Assembly (NCBI GenBank): GCA_003602635.1
Contig: QQSJ01000111.1
Coordinates: 1 to 34,250, forward strand
Reading direction: 5' to 3'
Length of the DNA: 34,250 nucleotides
Source: Candidatus Poseidoniales archaeon
Lineage (GTDB): Archaea > Thermoplasmatota > Poseidoniia > Poseidoniales > Poseidoniaceae
In this document: positions 16,001-23,493 of the stretch, one piece after another
Layout: each line of letters starts with the position of its first letter
How positions within the stretch are numbered: position 1 is the stretch's first letter
The notes under the pieces: generated by a model
Told to the model about the DNA's origin: nothing
What the model saw: the letters and a program-made list of their open reading frames with translations, nothing else
Database searches by the model: none
Program-made: the position numbers and the translations under genes

Positions 16001-18132
16001 TCGCCTTCTGGAATCTGGATGGCCAAGTTCACCGTTTGCATGGTGTAGGTGACCTCAAACGAGGACAGGATCAGCTTGCCCGGTTTCGAAGACGTCAGGG
16101 TCACTTCAAGATCAACGTACCCCGAACCGGTGGAGGGAATGTTGTCGTTGAAGCCTTTCAGGAACCGAGACCCTGAATCTTGGCTCTGCGCGGTTGCTGC
16201 GCCAAACAAGGTGCCCTGTCGATCCCATACTTCTGTGCCGGCCACCTTGAGTTCAACGTTCTCAGGAACGTTGGAGTGGAACTGGATGTGCACGTCTTCT
16301 AGCGTCGGAGAGCGAAGGTTCGAGGTCGAGGCGAGCTCGATCCTGAAGCACTGGTAATACGAGGTCGAGGTGAAGGATTTCGACTGACCGGATTGCGTGA
16401 ATTGTTGGACGTTGAGGCTGCCTGATGTGCACGAGGTGCTCGAAGAGCCTGTGGCCAAGTTCACTTTGATGGACGTGCCCGTCGGCGTGGTGGCGTTCCA
16501 ATGAACGGTGGCTGCGACCACGCTGGTGGTGCCGCCTGTGTATTGGTAGCCGTAGATGTAGCCGTTCCTGACGTATTGGTTGACGTATTCAACGACGACA
16601 CCGTCCAAAATGGGCGTGTCTTGTGCCGTTCCAGACAATGTGGCACGCCAGGTGATTTGCGTGCCTGCCTGAGCGAAATTCACCGTTTGGCCCGGGGTCG
16701 CAGACAGCCACGTGGTTCCGCCGTCGTTGGAGACCTGCACCGACACGGACGTCCCTGAAGGAACGAAGGCGAAGACACCTGCAAGCTTCAGCGAAGAAAC
16801 GCCGCTGGAAATGGTGGTGGTGGCTCCTTGCACCGTTGCAGACGTGCCTGATGTTGAGCGCTCGTCGTACAGTGCACCGTCACCGGCCATCTGGAATTGG
16901 CGTGCATAGCCGCTGCAGTAACTGACGTGGAAACACGCCCACATGACCTTCCCCTCGTCGTATTCTGCCAAGCCGTAGTGCCCGCCGCCGGGCATGGCTT
17001 GGTAGCCTTCCTTGGCGAGCAAACTGCCCGTGAAGGAGTAGTGGTGATGTCGGCTGCCCTGAATGTTGTACTCGTTGACCGTCACGCGAGGGTGGTTCAC
17101 GTCCAAACCCGACAACGGATTGTTCGACGCCCCGTTGTGGTTGAAATCGGAAGAAGATCCGAGGCTCCACGTTCCGTTGATGGACGTTGGAGAGGCCGGG
17201 TTCAATTCCATGAGGTACTGGTTGTAAATCGGGTACGAACTGCTGTCGTAGTAGGTGGCCCAGAGTTTGTTGGTGCTCTCGTCAAAGTCAACGCCTGTGA
17301 TGTAGTATGGGTAACCAAAACTGTACGAATTGCTGCACGTCCATGAGGTCTCGCTGACCGTCCACTTTGAGAGAAGGTAATTGGAATAGTGCGCAAGCCA
17401 CACCTTTCCGCCCGAGTCCATCGTGGCGTCGTAAATGTTGTAGCGCACGGAAGTGCTGGAACAGGTGCCGGTGCTCATGCTGGCCGTTCCGATGTAATCT
17501 CCCGTGGTGGCGTTGAACCGTTGAATGGTGGGGACGTTGTACAACGAGGAAGAGGTGTACCGGAATTGATGAATCTCGTCTTCGACCACGATGTTCACTC
17601 CCGCATAGGTCCACGCCGTGGTGGACGGTGCGCTGATGGCCGAGAAACGGGTGAGGACCCCGGTGTAGCCTTGGTCTCCAAGCGAGACGAAACCGCCCGT
17701 GGTGTTGTGCGTGGCCGTGCCTACGCTGCTCAACGCGGCGCTGGACGTCAAACTGCCCGAGGTGGTTGAAGGCTGAGGACGCAGCGTCACGTCGGTGTTC
17801 TCGACGTGCACGTTGCTTCGGCTTCCGCTGGTGTACGGCGAAGGGGGCGATCCTGAGAAGGTGCCGCTGCCTGCTCCGCCAAAGTGGCGGTCCGTGGTGA
17901 AATTGGTGTAGGTGGTTTGCGCAGCGTCCCCGACCAAATTGAATCGAGCCCCGGTGACTTCAGAACCGTAGGGCAAGGTGATGAGCCCTGCGCTCCCTTC
18001 CCCAGCGCTGTTGAAGGTGTGCGTGTAGGAGGTCGTTCCATCCTTGAACTGCGTTTCAGTGGTCGCCCCAGCAGCCAACGGCGTGGCCAGAGAAAGGAGG
18101 AACAGAAGCGTGAGAAACACGGCCTTTCGCAT
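13048..18132 (-). CDS. Giant surface protein with CARDB domain, C-terminal membrane anchor and acidic cytoplasmic tail
   Basis: 1694 residues from the ATG at 18132, which begins a clean signal peptide ending near residue 24 (ATPLAAGA); the longer reading from 18180 adds a basic stretch before it. The N-terminal third is Ser/Thr/Gly/Tyr-rich and strand-rich, with segments such as ITGVDFDESTNKLWATYYD that look like a beta-propeller. Two related modules then occur, each ending in a strand like LDGVVVEY or LEDVHIQF, resembling jelly-roll repeats. The middle holds several Ig-like modules. Residues 1514-1620 match a CARDB adhesion module. One helix (about 1636-1655) anchors it, leaving a 39-residue tail almost entirely Asp/Glu. 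A role in adhesion or surface structure is inferred; no catalytic motif was found. Confidence 0.8.
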   Translation of the reverse strand: MRKAVFLTLLFLLSLATPLAAGATTETQFKDGTTSYTHTFNSAGEGSAGLITLPYGSEVTGARFNLVGDAAQTTYTNFTTDRHFGGAGSGTFSGSPPSPYTSGSRSNVHVENTDVTLRPQPSTTSGSLTSSAALSSVGTATHNTTGGFVSLGDQGYTGVLTRFSAISAPSTTAWTYAGVNIVVEDEIHQFRYTSSSLYNVPTIQRFNATTGDYIGTASMSTGTCSSTSVRYNIYDATMDSGGKVWLAHYSNYLLSKWTVSETSWTCSNSYSFGYPYYITGVDFDESTNKLWATYYDSSSYPIYNQYLMELNPASPTSINGTWSLGSSSDFNHNGASNNPLSGLDVNHPRVTVNEYNIQGSRHHHYSFTGSLLAKEGYQAMPGGGHYGLAEYDEGKVMWACFHVSYCSGYARQFQMAGDGALYDERSTSGTSATVQGATTTISSGVSSLKLAGVFAFVPSGTSVSVQVSNDGGTTWLSATPGQTVNFAQAGTQITWRATLSGTAQDTPILDGVVVEYVNQYVRNGYIYGYQYTGGTTSVVAATVHWNATTPTGTSIKVNLATGSSSTSCTSGSLNVQQFTQSGQSKSFTSTSYYQCFRIELASTSNLRSPTLEDVHIQFHSNVPENVELKVAGTEVWDRQGTLFGAATAQSQDSGSRFLKGFNDNIPSTGSGYVDLEVTLTSSKPGKLILSSFEVTYTMQTVNLAIQIPEGEVLHARAEPYEVVTRHVIGENANGLQEASLTLLTNRASANPTMTWNPGDVFPAPNDPDDYIELDSTSYSVLSNGILEVHWFFTVTDQMPDMGQHDGQGVVGGVGFRTNCLDDSGSAGYSPALLQSDGQLLANRSYGLGYLKVRDNDGELTRDDVPDQGWVSAGEQLHFTGAMWFMDTEDAPLDSAFDVRVARNNYVEASARDTSNNNGSFFISIDVPNLDIPDGITYEVQTYNEKDPTHVLTPNSEWSRTFRVDGTAPERTLTVPAEDAYEAASNQQPVRALVNDEIGVPMELTLNYWVEQDHDLNRNGEAEPSEYATKQVSNDSESTKKWFATTIDHSRNPNMGRVSYFWSGGDQAGNPLYYEAVGLDEEVLQLKGEHGFNYDDATFRTRKDSSAIFTGLEWLGHDDNAAVYAGLTQTITLGFIDANTAIDFEHISLVFDFEGPNPARDAQRISYSGLNDTFWSESPFISILPTSTMVETTNESGLPWIIVTFQIKFGWDWPDEEMGDVALLYKERASSGDSRILLLEHTFRVENDLVLASDSFEVNDVSEPRTGPVADGTRVRKDDRLAFTGRVVYEGSDIAAPRDLGILVDVFDGEKTWSDGSLTENGGYEVEVPLSSATTLQSSPTRTCLISITNIPGRGEDMTGTLVSTTLRVLVDDAAPRVTRRVAPLNVIDVSEQNDLSSVPVEFLGSEDADLTGSVQYVHWVMRDETRTITIGAGSSPLGMRQDGMIVTWTGSVDLTAGGTITPREGDFVGFFVSGYDAAGNDFPVVSNSEASPIPELAEDDTDFERQWVRLGAVGPELRVASIALSDDHIAPRSDVMITVGVENVGGATNTSFNVAFYAGDAEKPFATMAMAGLGAGETVELVQQWAAEDVDRIRVVVDEENVVLEANDDDNEAEHGLVVAYAAGFGWKDSYRENPLAWIFSIFGLLLVAIVGTVAQRTAIDHGEGAFFDDDEDAWDDQDDEDFDEDDDEYDDEV
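13054..13131 (-). repeat. Low-complexity Asp/Glu codon run
   Basis: Repeated GAC/GAA codons, seen on the plus strand as a near-continuous run of GTC and TTC triplets, encode the acidic cytoplasmic tail of the giant surface protein. The run is imperfect and interrupted by A, W, Q, F and Y codons, so it is coding low complexity rather than a true microsatellite. Confidence 0.7.
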
Positions 18133-18250
18133 GAGGAACCCTCGTAGGGCCTTGGGGCCCTTCCTCAAGACGGTTTGCACACCATATCAATGGAATGGTC
18201 ATGTGTTTGGCACTCATGCTCAACCGCAACGGATATGTTGCCGCGTCAAC

Positions 18251-18637
18251 ATGCCACCACCGATGACCTTCACGCAGCGCATCTGGGACCGCGCCCACGG
18301 CCAACACCTAGCCATCACCGCGACGGCAAGCGGGGGAGGGGCCGTAGCGTTCCTGAGCGCCGTGTTCCACCTCATCGCCTTGCGACCGCTTCCGGAATGG
18401 GAGGAGTGGACCGGATTGGCCATCACCGTCCTTGCCGTGTCAACCGTGGTATTGCTCATTGCCGTGCCCCCGTTCCTCCGCCTCCGCGGGCACGTGGCCA
18501 GCCTCCAAGAGATCATGGCCACGTCAAGCATTGCCGAGAGGAGGCGCCGACGCTCCGAGGGCGACGAAGCCGCCAAGGCCCTCGGTGCGGGTTGGGCTGA
18601 GCGTTGGAAGCGCTTCCTTGAAGACGGGCGGCGGTGA
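18251..18637 (+). CDS. Small membrane protein with two helices, unknown function
   Basis: 128 residues from the ATG at 18251; a second ATG at 18263 would also do. A short amphipathic start is followed by two hydrophobic helices (about 22-40 and 50-73), then a basic cytoplasmic segment rich in Arg and Glu (RLRG and AERRRRR) that may form a helix of about 55 residues. I do not recognise a family. It lies nine bases upstream of the signal peptidase gene on the same strand, and its stop region supplies the GGTGA that may serve as that gene's ribosome site, so the two are probably co-transcribed. The upstream 118 bases are shared with the divergent giant surface protein gene and hold TATA-like TTGATATGG (minus strand, about 18182-18190). 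Confidence 0.65.
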   Translation: MPPPMTFTQRIWDRAHGQHLAITATASGGGAVAFLSAVFHLIALRPLPEWEEWTGLAITVLAVSTVVLLIAVPPFLRLRGHVASLQEIMATSSIAERRRRRSEGDEAAKALGAGWAERWKRFLEDGRR

Positions 18638-18646
18638 CCTCACCCT

Positions 18647-19717
18647 GTGGTGAAGGACTCAGCCCCCGAGACGATGTCCCTCACGAACCTCGCTCGCGAG
18701 GTGGGCATTGCGGTCGCGATGATCGGCCTGCTCATCGGCGGGTTGTTCCTCCACACGGGCACCATGCCCCCGTTGGTCGTGGTGGAATCGTCGTCCATGG
18801 TGCACGACGCGGACGGCGAAATCGGGAGCATCGATGCGGGAGACCTCATTTTGGTGCACGGCCGAGATCCAGCCGGCATCGTGACCTTCGCCGAAGCAAC
18901 CAGCCTTGGCCATCCAGACTACGGCTACGCCACCCATGGCATGGGAGGCGACGTCGTCATCTACGAGAAAAACGGCGACGACGGGACGCCGATCATCCAT
19001 CGTGCCATCCTGCGCGTGGTCGCCAACGCCACCGCCACTCCAGACCGTGCAGGTCTTGCCGAAGCCGGACACCAGATGGGCGAGTCGCACAGCGAAGAGC
19101 CGAGCGATGACGTGGCCTGCCCGCAAGGCGGCGCCTGGGATCCAACCCTCCGTGACTCGGACGGAGCCCTCGGAACGTGTGTGTTGACGTGGGACGTGCC
19201 TGGAACGTCGGTGCTCAACGAAAGCACGGTGACGGTCAGCTTCAACGGCGAGGAGGCGGGATACTACGACTGCAAACGGCCCGCCCACGGGAACGCCGAG
19301 GCGTACTTGGTGGTGCATGAATGGCAACCGACCCACGAAGGGCTGCTGACCCTCGGCGACGCCAACAAGTGTTCCGTGGACCAAGGCCCCAGCGCCACCA
19401 ACGGTTCTGCGGGTGTTCATGGCACGAACGGCGTCGTGGAAGCCATCCGAACAGATTGGGTCATCGGGCGAGCGGGGGCTGAAATTCCATGGCTCGGAGT
19501 CCTCAAACTGGCCCTCTCTTCCAGCGGCCCTGGCGCCGTGTACGTCCCGAATTCATCCTACGTTGGGTTGCTGGCCGTCATCGGAGCCGTGCTGGCCGTT
19601 CCGATGGTCATCGACCCGCTTGTGCGAAGGATGTTCGAAAAGGCTCCAGAGCGTGAAGAAGCCAAACGCGAACGCGCCACGAACATGATGCTGAGCGCGC
19701 TGCTTGAAGAGGAATGA
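18647..19717 (+). CDS. Archaeal signal peptidase I (S26B), enlarged
   Basis: A protein of 356 residues. One membrane helix (about 17-37) is followed by VVESSSMVH, which puts the nucleophile at Ser50 before Met51. DLILVHG and GDVVIYEKNG follow, then TPIIHR with His118 in place of the bacterial lysine. Ser/His is the mark of the archaeal and eukaryotic (Sec11) branch. The enzyme removes signal peptides from exported proteins on the outer face of the membrane. Typical archaeal members are about 150-200 residues; here residues 130-285 form an extra, Cys-containing extracytoplasmic domain, and a second helix (about 300-325) precedes a basic tail. The start is a GTG at 18647 or 18650; an ATG at 18674 is also possible. 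Its stop abuts the convergent gene in TGATCA. Confidence 0.88.
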   Translation: MVKDSAPETMSLTNLAREVGIAVAMIGLLIGGLFLHTGTMPPLVVVESSSMVHDADGEIGSIDAGDLILVHGRDPAGIVTFAEATSLGHPDYGYATHGMGGDVVIYEKNGDDGTPIIHRAILRVVANATATPDRAGLAEAGHQMGESHSEEPSDDVACPQGGAWDPTLRDSDGALGTCVLTWDVPGTSVLNESTVTVSFNGEEAGYYDCKRPAHGNAEAYLVVHEWQPTHEGLLTLGDANKCSVDQGPSATNGSAGVHGTNGVVEAIRTDWVIGRAGAEIPWLGVLKLALSSSGPGAVYVPNSSYVGLLAVIGAVLAVPMVIDPLVRRMFEKAPEREEAKRERATNMMLSALLEEE

Positions 19718-20317
19718 TCACTCACCAAGGGCGCGCCCGAGGTCAGCCTCGCTTCGCTCAAGCGAGGCCTTGATCTCGTTCAGTTCCTTCTTGGCCGGCT
19801 CCAACGTGGCCGTTTCCAGTTGCTTGGACACACGCGTAAGGCTGGCCCGTAGGCCTGAGAGTTGTTGGGTCTGGGTGCGTGGTTGGGTCATGTCCGTGCG
19901 CATTTCGGCCAGCCATCGCTCAACCAGGTTGCGTCCGTATTCCGGTGCTCGACCGGCCCTGTTGCTGAAGGTGATCTCGTTGGTTCGATGCCTGAAACGG
20001 ATGCCGGCCCGGGGCGATGGCGTGGCTTGCGTCGACCCCGGCTTCCACAAATCGAGTGGGATTTCCAACCGCCCCTTCAGCACGGTGCGTTCGCCTTCGC
20101 CTTCCAGGTGGACGAGCACGACGCGGTCGTCGAGACGAACGAAGCACTGGACCATGGCGCCTTCAGCATGCCACTCAACCCGATCGTGAACTTGTTGGGT
20201 GGGGTATGCATCGCGCAGCCATCGTTCAACCCGACGAGGCTCAAGCGCCATGCCCAGACGTGCGCTCCACCCCTCTTCAAGGAAACGACCGCGGCGGCAC
20301 AGGGCTTCATAGCACAC
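19718..20317 (-). CDS. Hypothetical protein with C-terminal coiled coil
   Basis: 199 residues from a GTG at 20317; an ATG at 20251 would remove 22. The N-terminal 125 residues are mixed alpha/beta, with short strands around VEWHAEGAMVQCFVRL and VVLVHLEGEGERTVLKGRLEIP. The last 70 residues are charged and helical with regular Leu/Lys/Glu spacing, a likely coiled coil. No signal peptide or membrane helix is present, so it should be cytoplasmic. I do not recognise a family. It is divergent from the site-2 protease gene, whose GTG start is 18 bases away, so the two share a promoter region. Its stop is back-to-back with that of the signal peptidase gene. Confidence 0.7.
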   Translation of the reverse strand: MCYEALCRRGRFLEEGWSARLGMALEPRRVERWLRDAYPTQQVHDRVEWHAEGAMVQCFVRLDDRVVLVHLEGEGERTVLKGRLEIPLDLWKPGSTQATPSPRAGIRFRHRTNEITFSNRAGRAPEYGRNLVERWLAEMRTDMTQPRTQTQQLSGLRASLTRVSKQLETATLEPAKKELNEIKASLERSEADLGRALGE

Positions 20318-20334
20318 CGTGCGGAGGACAAGAC

Positions 20335-21795
20335 GTGGCCAGCACGTGGGGCGCCGTCGACTTCAGTTGGCGGTGGTTGCTCTTCGCCTTCCTCCTATGG
20401 TGGGCGATGCTAAGGCGCTGGGAAGCCAACGGCACCCTGGACCGATGGAATGCATCGCGAGCCCTCGGCTTTGTCTTGATGGTCCGGACCTCGCGTGGGC
20501 TTGGTCTACTGGAAAAAGTGGCCAAGCCCCGGAAGTTTTGGCGGGCCTACGGTGAAGTCGCCACATGGGTTTGCGTCAGCACCATGCTGCTCGCAGGCCT
20601 CCTCGTGGTGCTCAGTTTTGTCCTTACCATCACCCAGGGCACGACCACTGAACCGCCGCCCCCCTCGGAACTTGTGGCCATCCCAGGCCTGAACCCGGTG
20701 ATCCCCTTGGGATGGGGCGCCTTGGCCTTCATCGTGGCCTTGGTCATCCACGAATTCGGCCACGGCCTTTTGGCGCGCGGTCACGGCATGCGGGTGCGCG
20801 CCTTCGGCCTGCTGCAGCTCGGCCCATTGCCGCTCGGTGCCTTTGCCGAGCCTCAATCCGAAGAACTCCTGCAAGCGCCCCGACGAGAGCGTTTGCGCAT
20901 GTTTGCTGCGGGCCCAGCGACCAACATTTTCGCCGCCATGATCCTCTTGCTGTTGTTGGGTGGCCTCGCCAGCCAATTCGCCGCGGCTGAGGAAGGCGTG
21001 CACATCCGAGGCGTGGTCGTTGGCACCGGAGCGGAAGAAGCGGGCCTCGAACCTTGGGACCGAATCATCGCCATCGACGACATGGTCATCGTCGACGACA
21101 CATCGTTCACCGAAGCACTCGCGACCCTTGAAGCAGGCAACACGGTGAGCCTGACGGTCGTGAACCTTGACGGTGAAACACGAACCGCCGAAGCGTGGTT
21201 GAGCGACAAACGCGAACATTTCGCTGACGAAGGATGGAGCGAGGCTCAGCTTGACGCGAACGGCATCGAATCCGGCGATGCCTTCCTTGGCGTCCAACAG
21301 GTGGCCGACGGGACGGTCGGCATCGATCGATTGGCCGGTCCGCTTTCCCCCAACGTCGAGGCGGGTCTCGCCCAGCGCCTTGTGGCCACGCCGATTCACG
21401 CTTTGCGGCTGATCTTTGTGCCCTTCGAACTCCAAGGCGTCGCCATCCATCCCATCGAAGAGGGCTTCTTGGTGGCGGACGACGGCGTGGTGGCCAACGT
21501 CCTCGGCATCGACGGCATGCTGATCCTTGTCAACCTCTTTTTCTGGCTCATTTGGGTCAACCTGCTGCTTGGCTTCACCAACCTCATTCCGATGGTACCC
21601 TTTGACGGAGGCCACATGTTCAGGGACGTCACGCATGGCCTGTTGGAAGGCATCGCGCGCCTGGGCCGACGCCTCAACATGTGGAGCATCAGCGGGTTGC
21701 GCACGGCTCACATGGCCTCGAAAGCCACAGGGCTCACGTCGCTGGGCTTCTTTGGCATGCTTGTGCTGATGATCGCCCTGCCCTACCTGCTCTGA
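20335..21795 (+). CDS. Site-2 protease (M50) with PDZ domain
   Basis: 486 residues from the GTG at 20335, which keeps the first helix (WRWLLFAFLLWW); the next start, ATG 20407, would cut it. Helices lie near 10-25, 80-105, 125-150, 195-215, 390-415 and 460-484. The zinc motif HEFGH is at 139-143. The third ligand is in PFDGGH with Asp424, the counterpart of the NPxDG motif. Between them a PDZ domain (about 215-310) carries the V-V-G-T-G-A-E-E-A-G-L substrate-groove region. Proteases of this type cut transmembrane substrates, often anti-sigma factors or SREBP-like regulators, after a first extracytoplasmic cut. Substrates in archaea are poorly known. A TATA-like TTCATAGC at 20306-20313 sits about 25 bases before the start, suggesting a leaderless transcript. 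Confidence 0.93.
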   Translation: MASTWGAVDFSWRWLLFAFLLWWAMLRRWEANGTLDRWNASRALGFVLMVRTSRGLGLLEKVAKPRKFWRAYGEVATWVCVSTMLLAGLLVVLSFVLTITQGTTTEPPPPSELVAIPGLNPVIPLGWGALAFIVALVIHEFGHGLLARGHGMRVRAFGLLQLGPLPLGAFAEPQSEELLQAPRRERLRMFAAGPATNIFAAMILLLLLGGLASQFAAAEEGVHIRGVVVGTGAEEAGLEPWDRIIAIDDMVIVDDTSFTEALATLEAGNTVSLTVVNLDGETRTAEAWLSDKREHFADEGWSEAQLDANGIESGDAFLGVQQVADGTVGIDRLAGPLSPNVEAGLAQRLVATPIHALRLIFVPFELQGVAIHPIEEGFLVADDGVVANVLGIDGMLILVNLFFWLIWVNLLLGFTNLIPMVPFDGGHMFRDVTHGLLEGIARLGRRLNMWSISGLRTAHMASKATGLTSLGFFGMLVLMIALPYLL

Positions 21796-21803
21796 CGCTG
21801 TGC

Positions 21804-21929
21804 TCAGTCGTTCCAGGACGCTGTGGTGGTGTCGTCCAAGACGACCACGCCGATGATCTCGGTGGTGTGAGCATCGGCATGAAGGGATCCGATGACCCAC
21901 TGCGAGCCCTCGTAACGGGTGAATTGCAC
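21804..21929 (-). other. Possible small ORF or gene remnant
   Basis: Within the 267-base gap between the site-2 protease and the zinc-ribbon gene, one minus-strand frame reads 41 residues. It begins VQFTRYEGSQWVIGSLHADA and ends in TASWND before TGA. Third codon positions are mostly G or C, like the real genes here. The frame is closed by a stop directly before the GTG. It could be a true short gene, the tail of a decayed gene with a frameshift near 21930, or chance. The rest of the gap shows no gene. Confidence 0.3.
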
Positions 21930-22031
21930 TCAAGAAACCACTGATTCCCTTCAATCGTTCAACAAAAAGAACTCTGGGTGGCCGTTGCAATCAGTTCCTT
22001 TGTGACCAAGGATGCCAACAACGGGTATCGC

Positions 22032-22040
22032 CTTATGTAG
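22032..22040 (+). promoter_or_regulatory. TATA-like box for the zinc-ribbon gene
   Basis: CTTATGTAG is centred about 27 bases before the ATG at 22063, the distance expected if transcription starts at or next to the start codon. There is no Shine-Dalgarno site, which fits a leaderless transcript. Confidence 0.45.
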
Positions 22041-22062
22041 AACAAACTCAGATTTTCACCTC

Positions 22063-22428
22063 ATGGTCGTCATCCAGTGTCCACATTGCCACCTCAAGGT
22101 GGATCTGGCTGATGCGGGGCCAGGACGCTATTCTTGCCCGCATTGCGGGAAAGAATTCCAATGGGGAGAAATGGATGAGGACACTGATGACGGCCTCTTC
22201 GCTTGGTTGGATCGGGCGGCATCAACGATGTACCTGCAATTTGGAATCTTGGTTTTGTTGTACCCTGTGACGTTGTTCAATCCAGATCTCCTCGGCCTCT
22301 ATTCGGCCTTGTTGTTTGTGCCTATGATCAGTTGGGGTTACCGACGTCGAAGGCGGCAATGGAAGGAAAGCATGGCGTTCGCGAAGGACCTCACTGCTGC
22401 GTTTGCGCCACTCGAGGATGACCCCTGA
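22063..22428 (+). CDS. Zinc-ribbon membrane protein, unknown function
   Basis: 121 residues from the ATG at 22063. Two CxxC pairs (Cys6, Cys9 and Cys25, Cys28, each in C-P-H-C) form a small zinc ribbon at the N-terminus, the type often annotated as zinc-ribbon or MJ0042-like. After an acidic linker, two membrane helices (about 57-71 and 74-92) are followed by a run of five arginines and a short cytoplasmic tail, so both ends are probably inside. The ribbon may bind nucleic acid or a partner protein and tether it to the membrane; that is inference. The codon usage contains more T- and A-ending codons than neighbouring genes. The gene converges with a membrane-anchored repeat protein 90 bases away. 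Confidence 0.75.
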   Translation: MVVIQCPHCHLKVDLADAGPGRYSCPHCGKEFQWGEMDEDTDDGLFAWLDRAASTMYLQFGILVLLYPVTLFNPDLLGLYSALLFVPMISWGYRRRRRQWKESMAFAKDLTAAFAPLEDDP

Positions 22429-22517
22429 GGAAGGATGTGTCAAAAATTCTCTCGGACTTTGATTCAGGTTGAAAACAAGGAATCCTTGTATGCACATACA
22501 CAGACCCTGGTACCCAC

Positions 22518-23387
22518 TCAATCGACTTTGATCAACCAGGCACCAAACGCGCCCATCAACAAGGTCAGCAGGTAGCCGCCTGCTGATAGCCTGAGCTCAA
22601 CAGAGATGTTCAGATCAAAGGCAGCACCGTCTGGATTGCTCTCTCCCATCGTCCCGATTCCAACGTAGTACTCGCCGTCTGAGGCCGACCAGGTCAACCC
22701 TGTCGTGCCGTTTTCGCCAACCATCTCATACTCTGGGTCGCCCGCTTTGCAGGTGTCGCTGTTCGAGAAAATTCGTTCGAGCGGGGGGATGGCGTCGCAT
22801 TCCGCTTTTTTCTCTGCATCAGCAATCACAAGGAAAAGGTCGCTTCTGTCCCACGTCACCGTGGCTTCAGCCGAAAGGAGAAGTGGGGCCGGGTTGCCTC
22901 GAAGAGGTTCAGGCCCGAAAAACACCGTGCCTTGCGTAAAGGAGGGGGGTGAAGCAGGGGCTTCACGGGTCGTCGGTCCAAGGGTTACACCGAGGGTTCC
23001 AACCACCAGAACAAGGACGGCCAGTCCCGCAAAGACATAGCCAACGTTTCGGAACGATCTGAGCCTGACCCCCTTCTCCAGCATTTCATTGAGCAAATCA
23101 TCGTGTGCTTTCCTCGACTTCTTGTCTTTCGAATTCGCTTTGACCGAATCGCGAAGAAGGGATGCAGCCTTGCGGTAATCCGATTTGGCCTTGGTGTGCT
23201 GAGCGATTTTTTGCGTGGCCATGCCCGCAAGCCGAAGTGTGGTTTGGTGTGCACCGCCAGCATCCACTTCTCGGAGGAGCGAAAGGGCCGCTTCGGCTTT
23301 GTTCTTGGCAATCAATTTCTCAGCTTTCTTCCAAGCCTTCTCGTGGTTGAGGGCCTCTGGTGAACCACCGTCCTCCTCGCCAACCAT
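22518..23387 (-). CDS. Membrane-anchored protein with TPR-like cytoplasmic helices, unknown function
   Basis: 289 residues. Residues 14-105 are a string of charged helices with TPR-like spacing (AWKKAEKLIAKNKAEAALSLL and a second AKSDYRKAASLLRDSV block). One helix at 114-137 crosses the membrane. Residues 140-270 form an extracytoplasmic domain, strand-rich with two cysteines and a W-T-V-type pattern that might be a jelly-roll. A final hydrophobic segment (271-286) ends in a few polar residues. I do not recognise a family. It could couple an intracellular binding event to an external domain. The ATG at 23387 has no clear ribosome site; the 106 bases between it and hjc hold no other gene. Confidence 0.72.
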   Translation of the reverse strand: MVGEEDGGSPEALNHEKAWKKAEKLIAKNKAEAALSLLREVDAGGAHQTTLRLAGMATQKIAQHTKAKSDYRKAASLLRDSVKANSKDKKSRKAHDDLLNEMLEKGVRLRSFRNVGYVFAGLAVLVLVVGTLGVTLGPTTREAPASPPSFTQGTVFFGPEPLRGNPAPLLLSAEATVTWDRSDLFLVIADAEKKAECDAIPPLERIFSNSDTCKAGDPEYEMVGENGTTGLTWSASDGEYYVGIGTMGESNPDGAAFDLNISVELRLSAGGYLLTLLMGAFGAWLIKVD

Positions 23388-23493
23388 GGCGTGGCCTTGA
23401 CCTGGTGGGATTAACTCGATTGGTACGTTGATTGTGTAACTTCGAATCGGGTGGGCGTGGAGGCTTCACCAGAACAGCCCGCAGCGATGCGCA

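Noticed and set aside
20506-21990. Minus-strand 494-residue frame opposite the site-2 protease
   Set aside because: His/Gln/Arg-rich with no hydrophobic core; the plus strand holds the HEFGH and PFDGG motifs. Only its upstream gap region, in another frame, looked coding and is listed separately.
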